Assembly: GCA_938001995.1 (NCBI GenBank) | Contig: CALLAV010000094.1 | Span: forward strand, 1-5,442 | Direction of reading: 5' to 3' | DNA from: an uncultured Amylibacter sp. | Lineage (GTDB): Bacteria; Pseudomonadota; Alphaproteobacteria; Rhodobacterales; Rhodobacteraceae | DNA length: 5,442 nucleotides | Shown here: positions 1-5,158 of the stretch, in pieces | How positions within the stretch are numbered: position 1 is the first letter of the stretch | Layout: every line of letters starts with the position of its first letter | Position numbers and translations under genes: made by a program | Notes under the pieces: generated by a model | What the model was told of the DNA's origin: nothing | Databases searched by the model: none | The model's input: the letters and a program-made list of their open reading frames with translations, nothing else

Positions 1-1509
1 CGACCAGCGGCGGGGGATGAGGTCCATCTCGCCATTTTTGAGCACCAGTGCGAGGGCAACGGTGACGGGGCCAAAGCGTTCGCTGAGCAGGTGGGCGCTG
101 CGCCCCTGTCCTTCGGATTGGACGGAATGGAAGCGTTTGCCGCCAAAGTTGCGTTCCCAGATTTCGGTGCCGTTTTTCGGGGTGAAGGTGACGCTGACAG
201 GGACAGTTTCAGCGGCTTTGGGCAGGCCAAACAGGGTGGCGGCGAGTTTGGCGAGTGGGTTGGAGCCGCGTGTGACGCTGGCGGTGCCAGACCAGCGCGT
301 GACGCCGTTTGGGGTGTGTAGCGCGCGCATTTTTTCGGGCAGTTCGTGGAACGCTGGGCCGAGGATGCGTTCGTAGAGTGGGGCTGTTTTTGGGAGTGTT
401 TCACGGATGCCAGTTGTGATGTTGTGGCGCGAAAAGAGGGCGTCGTAATCCGCGAGGGTGAGGGCATCTGTTGCGGGGCGGGCGCCTGCGGTTGGGACCT
501 CGCCGTTCAGCATTTTGCGAATGATCGCCTCAATCGCCATGGAGGGGACGAGGGGGCCGTCGTCGCCTTCGGCCAGCATATTCCACGTGCGGGTGACGGG
601 GCCGTTTTCGCCGTCCCCTGTGACGCGTACGAACATGCCGCCACGGTGTTCGCCGAACTTCATCAGGTTGAGGATTTTATAAAACAGCGGGGACGCTGGG
701 GCGAGGTTCGGGAGGAGCCTGCGCGCGCGAAGTTTGGCGAGGGTGTTGAGCGCGCGGTGGAGCAATTCTGGCACGGGACCTGCGCCCATCCAGATGCTGT
801 TTAAGTGGGGATATTCTGGTGGGATGACCTGCAAATCTGGTACATCCACAAGCGAGAAATGGATGTTATAGAGCGGCAGAGCGCCTGGTGGAGCGATGGT
901 CGTGCGCTTGCTTTCTGCAAGTCCGCTGGCGGTGGTAGTTTTGCCACCGCGTGTGAGTGTTATCGGGTGGCCTGCATAGCCAACGACCGCTCGCATGACG
1001 TTCAGGCCGATGCCAGCGTAGGGAGAGGGTGCGATGCCACCTTCGATCGTTTTGACAGTAATCCCTTTTGCCAATTCACGCACGACTGCGGCAGTGAGAA
1101 CGGGAAAAGAAGACACGCCAGAAAGGACGAAAACACCAGCGGCTTTTGCACCTGAATCAAGCGTGGTGATGCCCGCAACAAAGTCTGAAGCATCGGCGAA
1201 ATCGACGTAGGGGATCGCATGTTCGATAGCGCTCCGAGGGACAATGTAGGGGTCGTCGCCGTAGTCTTGGAAAGGGCCTGAGGCATCGACAACTAGGTCG
1301 GGATTTTCGCTGACAAGATGGCTGGCAACGTCGGCGCGGTCTAAGACCAGTGGTCGGATTTTCGGCGCGCCTTGGTAGGTTTCGCAAAAGGCTTCGGCTT
1401 TTTGCAGAGAGCGACCTGCGATGACAATTTCGATGCTGGGGATGTCGGAAAGGAGCTGTGCGAGCCTGCCGCCAAAAACACCGTAACCGCCAAGGATGAG
1501 GATTTTCAT
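1..1509 (-). CDS. Saccharopine dehydrogenase-like NAD(P)-binding protein with DUF4166 domain (3' end beyond window)
   Basis: The frame is open for 503 codons, from the ATG at 1509 to the left edge, with no stop seen. The product begins MKILILGGYGVFGG, a Rossmann glycine loop (G7xxG10xxG13). AGRS at 31-34 follows the second strand, a setting usual for NADP 2'-phosphate binding. VVDASGPFQDYG (73-84), YVDFAD (101-106) and SGVSSFP (130-136) match the saccharopine-dehydrogenase NADP-binding fold. From about residue 380 the sequence fits DUF4166, with TRWSGTASVTRGSNPLAKL (404-422), FGLP (427-430) and WERNFGGKRFHS (451-462). Such fusions are usually near 550 residues, so perhaps 50 are missing; that length is from memory. 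The start is supported by AAAGGGG six bases upstream. True saccharopine activity is not implied: the family is mostly uncharacterised NAD(P)-dependent oxidoreductases, and the substrate is unknown. It lies 231 bp downstream of the sirtuin on the same strand and could be partly co-transcribed with it. Confidence 0.9.
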   Translation of the reverse strand, partial: MKILILGGYGVFGGRLAQLLSDIPSIEIVIAGRSLQKAEAFCETYQGAPKIRPLVLDRADVASHLVSENPDLVVDASGPFQDYGDDPYIVPRSAIEHAIPYVDFADASDFVAGITTLDSGAKAAGVFVLSGVSSFPVLTAAVVRELAKGITVKTIEGGIAPSPYAGIGLNVMRAVVGYAGHPITLTRGGKTTTASGLAESKRTTIAPPGALPLYNIHFSLVDVPDLQVIPPEYPHLNSIWMGAGPVPELLHRALNTLAKLRARRLLPNLAPASPLFYKILNLMKFGEHRGGMFVRVTGDGENGPVTRTWNMLAEGDDGPLVPSMAIEAIIRKMLNGEVPTAGARPATDALTLADYDALFSRHNITTGIRETLPKTAPLYERILGPAFHELPEKMRALHTPNGVTRWSGTASVTRGSNPLAKLAATLFGLPKAAETVPVSVTFTPKNGTEIWERNFGGKRFHSVQSEGQGRSAHLLSERFGPVTVALALVLKNGEMDLIPRRWS

Positions 1510-1513
1510 TTAA

Positions 1514-1549
1514 GTCCCCTTTCGCCTCAAAGTTAGGCAGTCGGGGGAC
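1514..1549 (-). promoter_or_regulatory. Possible ribosome-binding-site-covering hairpin in the leader of the DUF4166 gene
   Basis: In the minus-strand transcript GUCCCC (1549-1544) can pair with GGGGAC (1519-1514). The second arm contains the GGGG of the ribosome binding site. A smaller GCCU/AGGC helix (1538-1535 with 1527-1524) with a seven-base loop is nested inside, so the leader could fold into a two-tier stem. It extends outward by two G-U pairs. The pairing is seen directly in the sequence. A role in translational control is inference, and six pairs in a GC-rich leader can arise by chance. Confidence 0.3.
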
Positions 1550-1641
1550 CGTTTGCGATAGGACAGTTGAGCGCAGTCGGCGAGGGGGGGCAACAATTGG
1601 GCCATTGAAATCATTGGGAAATTCAGATTAAGACCCTGCAA

Positions 1642-1694
1642 ATATGAAGCGTCTAAAAGAGCGTCTTGTTTGAAGCTTCATATATGAAGCTTCT
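1642..1694. repeat. Cluster of three GAAGCKTC repeats
   Basis: The 13-base unit ATATGAAGCKTCT occurs at 1642-1654 (K is G) and 1682-1694 (K is T), 40 bp apart and identical except at that one base. An inverted copy of the core, GCTTCATAT, lies at 1675-1683. AGCGTCT is also directly repeated at 1648-1654 and 1660-1666. This density of related short repeats in a non-coding gap, spaced about four helical turns apart, suggests an array of protein binding sites. The protein is unknown. The array is 48 to 100 bp past the sirtuin stop codon and 130 to 185 bp upstream of the DUF4166 gene's start. Confidence 0.55.
1672..1693. repeat. Perfect 22-bp palindrome made of two GAAGCTTC units
   Basis: Two GAAGCTTC octamers, each itself a palindrome, are separated by ATATAT, so the whole 22 bp reads identically on both strands. 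The symmetry stops sharply at both ends. As RNA it could form a stem after the sirtuin stop codon, but no T-run follows it on the minus strand (next bases AAACAAGACG), so it is not a typical intrinsic terminator. A dimeric regulator's operator is the simpler reading; an mRNA-stabilising 3' hairpin is the alternative. Confidence 0.6.
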
Positions 1695-1740
1695 TGGGAG
1701 GCGTGTCTTGATCATCTTGTCTGGGCAAATCCAACCGCGA

Positions 1741-2427
1741 TTATTCCCCAGCCAAGACCTCTGACACCCATACAGGCACCAATTCCGTGGCCGGACCATT
1801 TCGGCTTTCTTTAAACACGCCAGAGCTGGTTTCCATGTTCAACTCTAGCGTCTGAACTCCCATAGCACGGGCGGATTGCACAAAACCTGCAGCAGGGTAC
1901 ACCGTGCCAGAGGTGCCGATAGACACAAACAAGTCTGCGTTTTGCAGCGCTGCTTCAATCACATCCATGCCCTGAGGAATTTCACCAAACCAAACGATAT
2001 CTGGTCGTGTGGCAGGGGCGTTGCAGCTTGGGCAGGGATCATTGGCGTACATTTCAGCGGGCGCAGGCCAGCGATGATTACACGCGGCACAGATCGCGCG
2101 GTTTAACGCACCGTGCATGTGGAGGATATTTTGGCTGCCACCTCGTTCATGCAGATCATCGACGTTTTGGGTGACGATAAGGACGTCGCCCGCGTGCTCC
2201 CGCTCCAGCTTTGCCAACGCTTTATGCGCCGCGTTTGGCGCGGCGACGGCGGCGTTGGCGCGCCGTGCGTTGTAAAAGGAATGTACCAGTTCGGGGTCGG
2301 CGGCAAAGCCTTCGGGGGTGGCGACCTGTTCGATGGGGTATTGTTCCCACAACCCGCCCGCATCGCGGAAGGTTCCGATGCCGCTTTCCGCGGAAATGCC
2401 TGCGCCTGTAAGGATGAGGATGTTCAT
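1741..2427 (-). CDS. cobB: NAD-dependent protein deacylase, sirtuin family (class III, CobB/SIRT5-like)
   Basis: A complete 228-residue sirtuin. Such enzymes remove acyl groups from lysines of cytoplasmic proteins using NAD+, releasing nicotinamide and O-acyl-ADP-ribose. The motifs appear in order: NAD-binding GAGISAESGIGTFRD (8-22), TQNVDDLHE (86-94), catalytic His105 in HMHG, zinc-binding Cys113/Cys116 and Cys132/Cys135, RPDIVWFGE (141-149), GTSGTVYPAAGF (171-182) and ELN (195-197). Tyr52 and Arg55 in FYNARR match the Y-x-x-R pair that in SIRT5 and E. coli CobB favours negatively charged acyl groups such as succinyl, so desuccinylation as well as deacetylation is expected (family knowledge). 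The ATG at 2427 is chosen because GGAG lies eight bases upstream and the protein opens directly into the Rossmann strand. The frame stays open 36 codons further upstream, but that stretch has no sirtuin character and overlaps the divergent gene. It is transcribed away from the membrane protein/phosphatase pair. Confidence 0.96.
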   Translation of the reverse strand: MNILILTGAGISAESGIGTFRDAGGLWEQYPIEQVATPEGFAADPELVHSFYNARRANAAVAAPNAAHKALAKLEREHAGDVLIVTQNVDDLHERGGSQNILHMHGALNRAICAACNHRWPAPAEMYANDPCPSCNAPATRPDIVWFGEIPQGMDVIEAALQNADLFVSIGTSGTVYPAAGFVQSARAMGVQTLELNMETSSGVFKESRNGPATELVPVWVSEVLAGE

Positions 2428-2492
2428 GGGGAAGGCTCCGTCTTTTTGTGGTAAGATTGGGGAAAGTTGGTTTCGACACAAGGAGAATTGGT
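2428..2492. promoter_or_regulatory. Divergent promoter gap between the sirtuin and the membrane protein/phosphatase unit
   Basis: This 65-bp gap must hold the start signals of both divergent transcripts, unless one begins inside the opposite gene. The ribosome binding sites sit at its two ends: GGAG for the sirtuin (2436-2439, minus strand) and AGGAG for the membrane protein (2481-2485, plus strand). TAAGAT at 2452-2457 resembles a plus-strand -10 box, but no good -35 stands at the proper distance. No convincing sigma-70 pair is visible for either direction, so the call rests on gene arrangement alone. Confidence 0.35.
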
Positions 2493-2918
2493 ATGAAAAC
2501 CCCTTGGCATGTGTGGGTGATTGGTGTGGTGACATTGCTGTTCAACGCGGGTGGAGCGTTTGATTATGTCATGACACAGACGCGGAACGCGACCTATATG
2601 GCGCAGTTTAGTGAGGCCGAACTGGCGTATTTTTACGGCTTTCCGTCTTGGGTGCAGGGCAGTTGGGCCCTCGCGGTTTGGGGGGCTGTTCTGGGATCGG
2701 TGCTGTTGTTGATGCGGCGCAAATGGGCGGCGAGTGTGTTTGCTGTGTCTTTGATCGCGATGGTGGTGACTTTCGCCCATAACTTTGTTCTGGCAGAGGT
2801 GAAGATGCACGAAGTCGTGGGAACGGAAGCGATTTGGTTTTCTGCGGTGATCGCGATTGTTGCTTTGGCGCTGTTTCTATATGCCCGAGCCATGGCGCGA
2901 CGCGGTGTCTTGAGCTGA
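2493..2918 (+). CDS. Uncharacterised four-helix integral membrane protein
   Basis: 141 residues, strongly hydrophobic, with four probable membrane helices: about 7-23, 54-74, 79-99 and 111-131. Between helices 1 and 2 is a polar loop (about 24-50) with DYVMTQTRNATYMAQF and AYFYGFPSW. A short RRKW stretch (75-78) separates helices 2 and 3, and the C-terminus is basic (ARAMARRGVLS). By the positive-inside rule both RRKW and the tail should face the cytoplasm. I recall similar proteins in Alphaproteobacteria annotated only as hypothetical or loosely as sugar transporter, which the sequence does not support; no function is assigned. The ATG at 2493 has AGGAG seven bases upstream; an in-frame start further upstream (2448) lacks this support. 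Its TGA is followed after 13 bases by the phosphatase gene, so the two are probably one transcript. Confidence 0.88.
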   Translation: MKTPWHVWVIGVVTLLFNAGGAFDYVMTQTRNATYMAQFSEAELAYFYGFPSWVQGSWALAVWGAVLGSVLLLMRRKWAASVFAVSLIAMVVTFAHNFVLAEVKMHEVVGTEAIWFSAVIAIVALALFLYARAMARRGVLS

Positions 2919-2931
2919 AGTAAGGAAATCC

Positions 2932-3393
2932 ATGACCTATCGTATTCAATTCGTGTGCCTTGGCAATATTTGCCGATCTCCCACGGCTGAGGGCATACTG
3001 CGCGGCCTTGTAGAGCAGGCGGGTGCGGACATAGAGGTCAGCAGTTCGGGTACAAGCGGGTGGCACAACGGCAAGTTGCCTGATGCACGGTCCATGGCCG
3101 AGGCGAAGCGGCGGGGGTATGATTTGTCATCCCAGCGGTCCAGCCAAACGGCACAGTCGGATTTTGAATACTTCGACCTGATAATTGGGATGGATCACAG
3201 CAATATGGTGAACCTGCGGGCGATTGCGCCCTGTGGGGCCAAGGCAAAGATGAAGATGCTGCTGGATTATCTGCCAGAACAGCCGCTGCGCGAGGTACCA
3301 GACCCGTATTATGAAGACGGGTTTGACACGGTGTTTGATCTGATCGAGGCGGCGTGCAAAGCGCTGTTAGCGGATATCACGCCTAAAGGATAA
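2932..3393 (+). CDS. Low-molecular-weight protein tyrosine phosphatase
   Basis: 153 residues, the normal length for this cytoplasmic family, which hydrolyses phosphotyrosine through a cysteinyl-phosphate intermediate. The N-terminal P-loop VCLGNICRS (8-16) gives nucleophile Cys9 and phosphate-binding Arg15 in the C-x5-R arrangement. The second cysteine, Cys14, is the one that in homologues can form a protective disulfide with the nucleophile. SSSGTSGWH (37-45) and the C-terminal DPYY (124-127), with general acid Asp124, complete the fold. The catalytic set is intact. Start: ATG at 2932 with AAGGAAA five to six bases upstream, directly after the membrane protein gene. No tyrosine kinase or capsule export gene is in view, so the common exopolysaccharide role cannot be inferred; arsenate reductase of the related fold is less likely given DPYY. 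The stop codon lies inside the 3' end of the convergent MAPEG gene. Confidence 0.95.
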   Translation: MTYRIQFVCLGNICRSPTAEGILRGLVEQAGADIEVSSSGTSGWHNGKLPDARSMAEAKRRGYDLSSQRSSQTAQSDFEYFDLIIGMDHSNMVNLRAIAPCGAKAKMKMLLDYLPEQPLREVPDPYYEDGFDTVFDLIEAACKALLADITPKG

Positions 3394-3778
3394 GACCGAG
3401 CAGCAATCCGATTGCGCCCAAAAGGTGGGACAAGAGGGTGAGCAACATGCCGTAGGCACGAAAGCCCAGCGGTTTATCTTTGCCGAAAAAGTGGATGGCA
3501 TGAGAGATCCGTCCAACCACCAACAGTGCGGCCAATGCCATTGCTGTAGGGGCAGAGTTCATTGCTTCGTTCAAGCCGATTAGGATCAGACCCAGCGGAA
3601 TTTGTTCTGCGGCATTTGCATGGCCGCGAATTTTCTTGGCAAAGGCCGCATCGCCGTTATCACCAAGCGCAATCTTTGTGTTCTTGCGGTGAAGCCCAAT
3701 TTGCAACGTCATATAGACGTACATCAATGCGAGGATTGCGGTTGCAGCTGCGGTAACAGAGAGCGGGAAATCAGACAT
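3383..3778 (-). CDS. MAPEG-family membrane protein
   Basis: 131 residues with four hydrophobic segments (about 5-25, 60-74, 78-97 and 108-130), the size and layout of the MAPEG family (membrane-associated proteins in eicosanoid and glutathione metabolism). The key signature is RGHANAAEQIP (51-61), matching the family's R-x-x-x-N-x-x-E-x-x-P glutathione-site motif. GRISHAIHFF (89-98) and R107 in the following loop also fit. Bacterial members are mostly uncharacterised; some are microsomal-type glutathione transferases, so a detoxifying role is possible but unproven. The start at 3778 has AAGG eight bases upstream. The TAG stop (3385-3383) lies inside the phosphatase coding sequence, giving an 11-bp tail-to-tail overlap. 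A terminator separates it from the upstream Bax-inhibitor-1 gene, so it probably has its own promoter within 3779-3830, though no clear one is visible. Confidence 0.9.
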   Translation of the reverse strand: MSDFPLSVTAAATAILALMYVYMTLQIGLHRKNTKIALGDNGDAAFAKKIRGHANAAEQIPLGLILIGLNEAMNSAPTAMALAALLVVGRISHAIHFFGKDKPLGFRAYGMLLTLLSHLLGAIGLLLGLIL

Positions 3779-3793
3779 AACGGTGACCTTTTT

Positions 3794-3808
3794 TTAAAGA
3801 GGCTTTAA
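3794..3808. repeat. 15-bp inverted repeat upstream of the MAPEG gene
   Basis: TTAAAG-AGG-CTTTAA is a perfect 6-3-6 inverted repeat, 16 bases upstream of the MAPEG start codon and just above its ribosome binding site. It could be a small operator or a weak leader hairpin. Because it is AT-rich and short, chance cannot be excluded. Confidence 0.3.
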
Positions 3809-3824
3809 GGAAATCCTAGCGCCT

Positions 3825-3859
3825 AAAACAAAAAAGCCGAGGACATGCCTCGGCTTTTT
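3825..3859 (-). terminator. Rho-independent terminator of the Bax-inhibitor-1 gene
   Basis: A perfect 12-bp stem pairs 3848-3859 with 3831-3842 (GCCGAGG core flanked by A/T), with a five-base loop at 3843-3847. On the minus strand it ends in TTTTTT then GTTTT (to 3825), a classic U-tract. It begins 19 bases after the TAA of the Bax-inhibitor-1 gene, the only gene placed to use it. The stem also has a T-run on the plus strand, but no plus-strand gene ends nearby. Confidence 0.92.
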
Positions 3860-3877
3860 CGTAAAGTTTATGCAGGG

Positions 3878-4648
3878 TTACTCGCGGCTGCCCAGCAACT
3901 GAAGCAACATCATGAACATGTTGATAAAGTTCAGGTACAGGCTGAGTGCGCCCATGATCGCGGATTTACCAAGCCACTCTGTGTCGCCGTGTTGGGCGTG
4001 CACAAGATATGTGTTCTTGATGTTTTGCGTGTCATAGGCTGTCAGGCCAGCAAACACGAGCACACCAATGATGTTCACCGCAAAGGCCAAGCCGTCAGAT
4101 TGCATCCAGATGTTCAGGATCGACACACCGATGATACCGATCAGGCCCATGAACAAGAAGCTGCCCCAGCCGGACAGATCTTTTTGCGTGGTGTAACCCC
4201 AAAGGCTGATCGATGCGAACATGATCGTTGTCGCAAAGAAGATTTGCGCAATCGACATGCCTGTAAAGACCACAAAGATCCAAGAGATCGACAGACCCAT
4301 AACTGCTGCAAAGGCCCAGAACACGATTTGTGCTGTGCCCATAGACATGCGGTTGATCATGGCGGAGAGGCCAAACACAAAGGCCAGCGGTGCAAACATG
4401 ATGACCCACTTCAGCGGTGTGTTAAACATCGCGTTGATCACGCCATAGGACAGGATTTGTGTTTCCTGACCGTTGAATGCTCGTGCAACGTCCGACCCTA
4501 CAAAGTAAGCGACGATACCTGTAATAAACATGGCCACGGACATCAGCCCGTAGACTTTGTTCATGTGCGCGCGCAGCCCAGCATCAATCTGGGTGGCATC
4601 GACACCCACACCTGCATTTGCGCGGCGGACTGTCTCGTATTGTGCCAT
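3878..4648 (-). CDS. Bax inhibitor-1/YccA-family seven-helix membrane protein
   Basis: 256 residues: a polar N-terminus of about 30 residues, then seven predicted membrane helices at about 31-50, 80-98, 106-127, 132-151, 161-181, 187-206 and 230-252. The signature of this family (PF01027, TMBIM) is seen in GLTAYDTQNIK (201-211) and GALSLYLNFINMFMMLL (233-249). Relatives include human TMBIM6 and B. subtilis YetJ, a pH-sensitive calcium leak channel; E. coli YccA is an FtsH substrate and modulator. Asp206 corresponds to the first of two conserved pore aspartates. At the second, usually LYLDFINLF, this protein has Asn240 (AAC codon, 3929-3931). Start: ATG at 4648 with AAGGAG eight bases upstream. 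It is monocistronic in appearance, with a strong terminator downstream and a 185-bp gap upstream. Family assignment is secure; ion transport or membrane-stress function is inferred from relatives. Confidence 0.95.
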   Translation of the reverse strand: MAQYETVRRANAGVGVDATQIDAGLRAHMNKVYGLMSVAMFITGIVAYFVGSDVARAFNGQETQILSYGVINAMFNTPLKWVIMFAPLAFVFGLSAMINRMSMGTAQIVFWAFAAVMGLSISWIFVVFTGMSIAQIFFATTIMFASISLWGYTTQKDLSGWGSFLFMGLIGIIGVSILNIWMQSDGLAFAVNIIGVLVFAGLTAYDTQNIKNTYLVHAQHGDTEWLGKSAIMGALSLYLNFINMFMMLLQLLGSRE

Positions 4649-4680
4649 TTGGTTTTCTCCTTGAAAAAACGGTTAAATGA

Positions 4681-4702
4681 CAGCCGGGCGCAAACCCGAC
4701 TG
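4681..4702 (-). other. Stem-loop in the leader of the Bax-inhibitor-1 gene
   Basis: CAGCCGGG and CCCGACTG can pair over eight positions with one C-A mismatch, enclosing a six-base loop. It lies 33 to 54 bases upstream of the start codon, clear of the ribosome binding site. No T-run follows on the minus strand. It could stabilise the leader or be incidental. Confidence 0.3.
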
Positions 4703-4747
4703 TTTCAATGTGTGATATTGGCGTGTTTGCCGCTTTTTTCAAGTGAT

Positions 4748-4776
4748 ATTCGATAGAATTTCACGGAGTTTGTCAT
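4748..4776 (-). promoter_or_regulatory. Candidate sigma-70-type promoter of the Bax-inhibitor-1 gene
   Basis: On the minus strand ATGACA (4776-4771, five of six to TTGACA) is followed after 17 bases by TCGAAT (4753-4748, four of six to TATAAT). Transcription would begin near 4740, giving a leader of about 90 bases that contains the stem-loop at 4681-4702. The gap is AT-rich and other weak matches exist (for example TTGAAA at 4743-4738), so this is only the best candidate by eye. The rest of 4649-4833 shows nothing coding. Confidence 0.3.
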
Positions 4777-4833
4777 AGTTTTAGTGAAGGCTTTCTTAAA
4801 ACCTGTTTGAAAAAAACCAATTGGCATGCGTCT

Positions 4834-5049
4834 TTAACGGGTCCAGTGGCGCGGCACGTCCCAAACAGGGCGATCGGCCTCTGCTTTGGCCTCTGATGCG
4901 CTATACCCGATGTCTTCAAGGCGATCTGCGGGCAAGGATTTCAGCGCATGACGTTCTTTTGCGACAGATAAAAGCGTCCGCAAGGTTGGGCGGGCCGCAG
5001 CAGTGCGTCGAAAATTGCGCAAAAAGCCAAAGTGGGAGAGAGCATTCAT
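4834..5049 (-). CDS. DUF1127 domain small protein
   Basis: 71 residues, too small for an enzyme. The N-terminal part is basic (FLRNFRRTAAARPTLR, 9-24). The C-terminal half carries the DUF1127 (YjiS-like, PF06568) signature, here LKSLPADRLEDIGYSASEAKAEADR (36-60), and the protein ends in WDVPRHWTR. DUF1127 proteins are abundant in Alphaproteobacteria; one, CcaF1 of Rhodobacter sphaeroides, is reported to bind RNA and influence small-RNA processing, while others affect carbon or phosphate metabolism. An RNA-related role is therefore plausible but not shown here. The ATG at 5049 is chosen over the in-frame TTG at 5064 because AAAGGA lies six bases upstream of the ATG and would otherwise be inside the coding sequence. 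It is divergent from lysR, and a candidate LysR-type operator lies 38 bp upstream. No good terminator follows its stop. Confidence 0.88.
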   Translation of the reverse strand: MNALSHFGFLRNFRRTAAARPTLRTLLSVAKERHALKSLPADRLEDIGYSASEAKAEADRPVWDVPRHWTR

Positions 5050-5086
5050 GATGTATCCTTTCAATATTGCGATGCAAAGTGTCGTT

Positions 5087-5105
5087 CACATCAATTTCCT
5101 TGATA
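5087..5105. promoter_or_regulatory. Candidate LysR-type operator, copy 1 (upstream of the DUF1127 gene)
   Basis: CACATCAATTTCCTTGATA contains TCAA-N5-TTGA (5091-5103), a T-N11-A box with dyad symmetry, the classic recognition pattern of LysR-type regulators. The dyad extends to ATCAA-N5-TTGAT with further outer matches. The same 19-bp element recurs in opposite orientation at 5158-5176 with 16 of 19 positions identical. It lies between a divergent LysR gene and its neighbour, where such operators are expected. It stands 38 to 56 bp from the DUF1127 start codon, where bound protein would sit at or near that gene's promoter. Confidence 0.6.
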
Positions 5106-5129
5106 TGTTTATGCCAAGAGGCTAGTCAT

Positions 5130-5158
5130 TTGAAAAACGAATGTTTGTGCGATTTAGT
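5130..5158 (+). promoter_or_regulatory. Candidate lysR promoter
   Basis: TTGAAA (5130-5135, five of six to consensus) and TTTAGT (5153-5158, four of six) are 17 bases apart. The start site would fall near 5165, leaving a leader of only about nine bases and cutting into the ribosome binding site, which is a point against it. If real, its -10 end touches operator copy 2, consistent with autorepression. Confidence 0.3.

Noticed and set aside
346..804. A 152-codon plus-strand open frame opposite the DUF4166 gene
   Set aside because: Its composition is that of a shadow frame, no domain is recognisable, and the opposite strand carries a continuous recognisable protein.
1537..1580. GCAGTCGG repeated at 1537-1544 and 1573-1580
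   Set aside because: An eight-base direct repeat in GC-rich DNA is not unusual, and nothing else links the two sites.
2448..2492. A 15-residue upstream extension of the four-helix membrane protein
   Set aside because: The AGGAG at 2481-2485 is ideally spaced for the ATG at 2493 and would be buried in the coding sequence; the added residues are polar and unrelated to the membrane helix.
2428..2535. A 36-residue N-terminal extension of the sirtuin
   Set aside because: The extension lacks sirtuin sequence, crosses the divergent gene's start, and the ATG at 2427 has its own well-placed ribosome binding site.
4718..4738. GGC-GTGTTT-GCC followed by a T-run on the plus strand as a terminator
   Set aside because: The stem is only three pairs and no plus-strand gene ends there.
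3845..4756. A 303-codon open frame on the plus strand, opposite the Bax-inhibitor-1 gene
   Set aside because: It begins inside the terminator loop, has no ribosome binding site, and its product is an implausible His/Cys/Lys/Arg-rich chain. The minus-strand gene in the same place has clear family motifs.
4818..4834. CCAATTGG followed by seven T on the minus strand as a terminator for the DUF1127 gene
   Set aside because: An eight-base palindrome without a spacer leaves only about two base pairs once a loop is allowed, too weak for a terminator.
5090..5104. Operator copy 1 read as a ribosome binding site plus ATG on the minus strand
   Set aside because: The ATG at 5092 is followed immediately by TGA, so no protein could be made.
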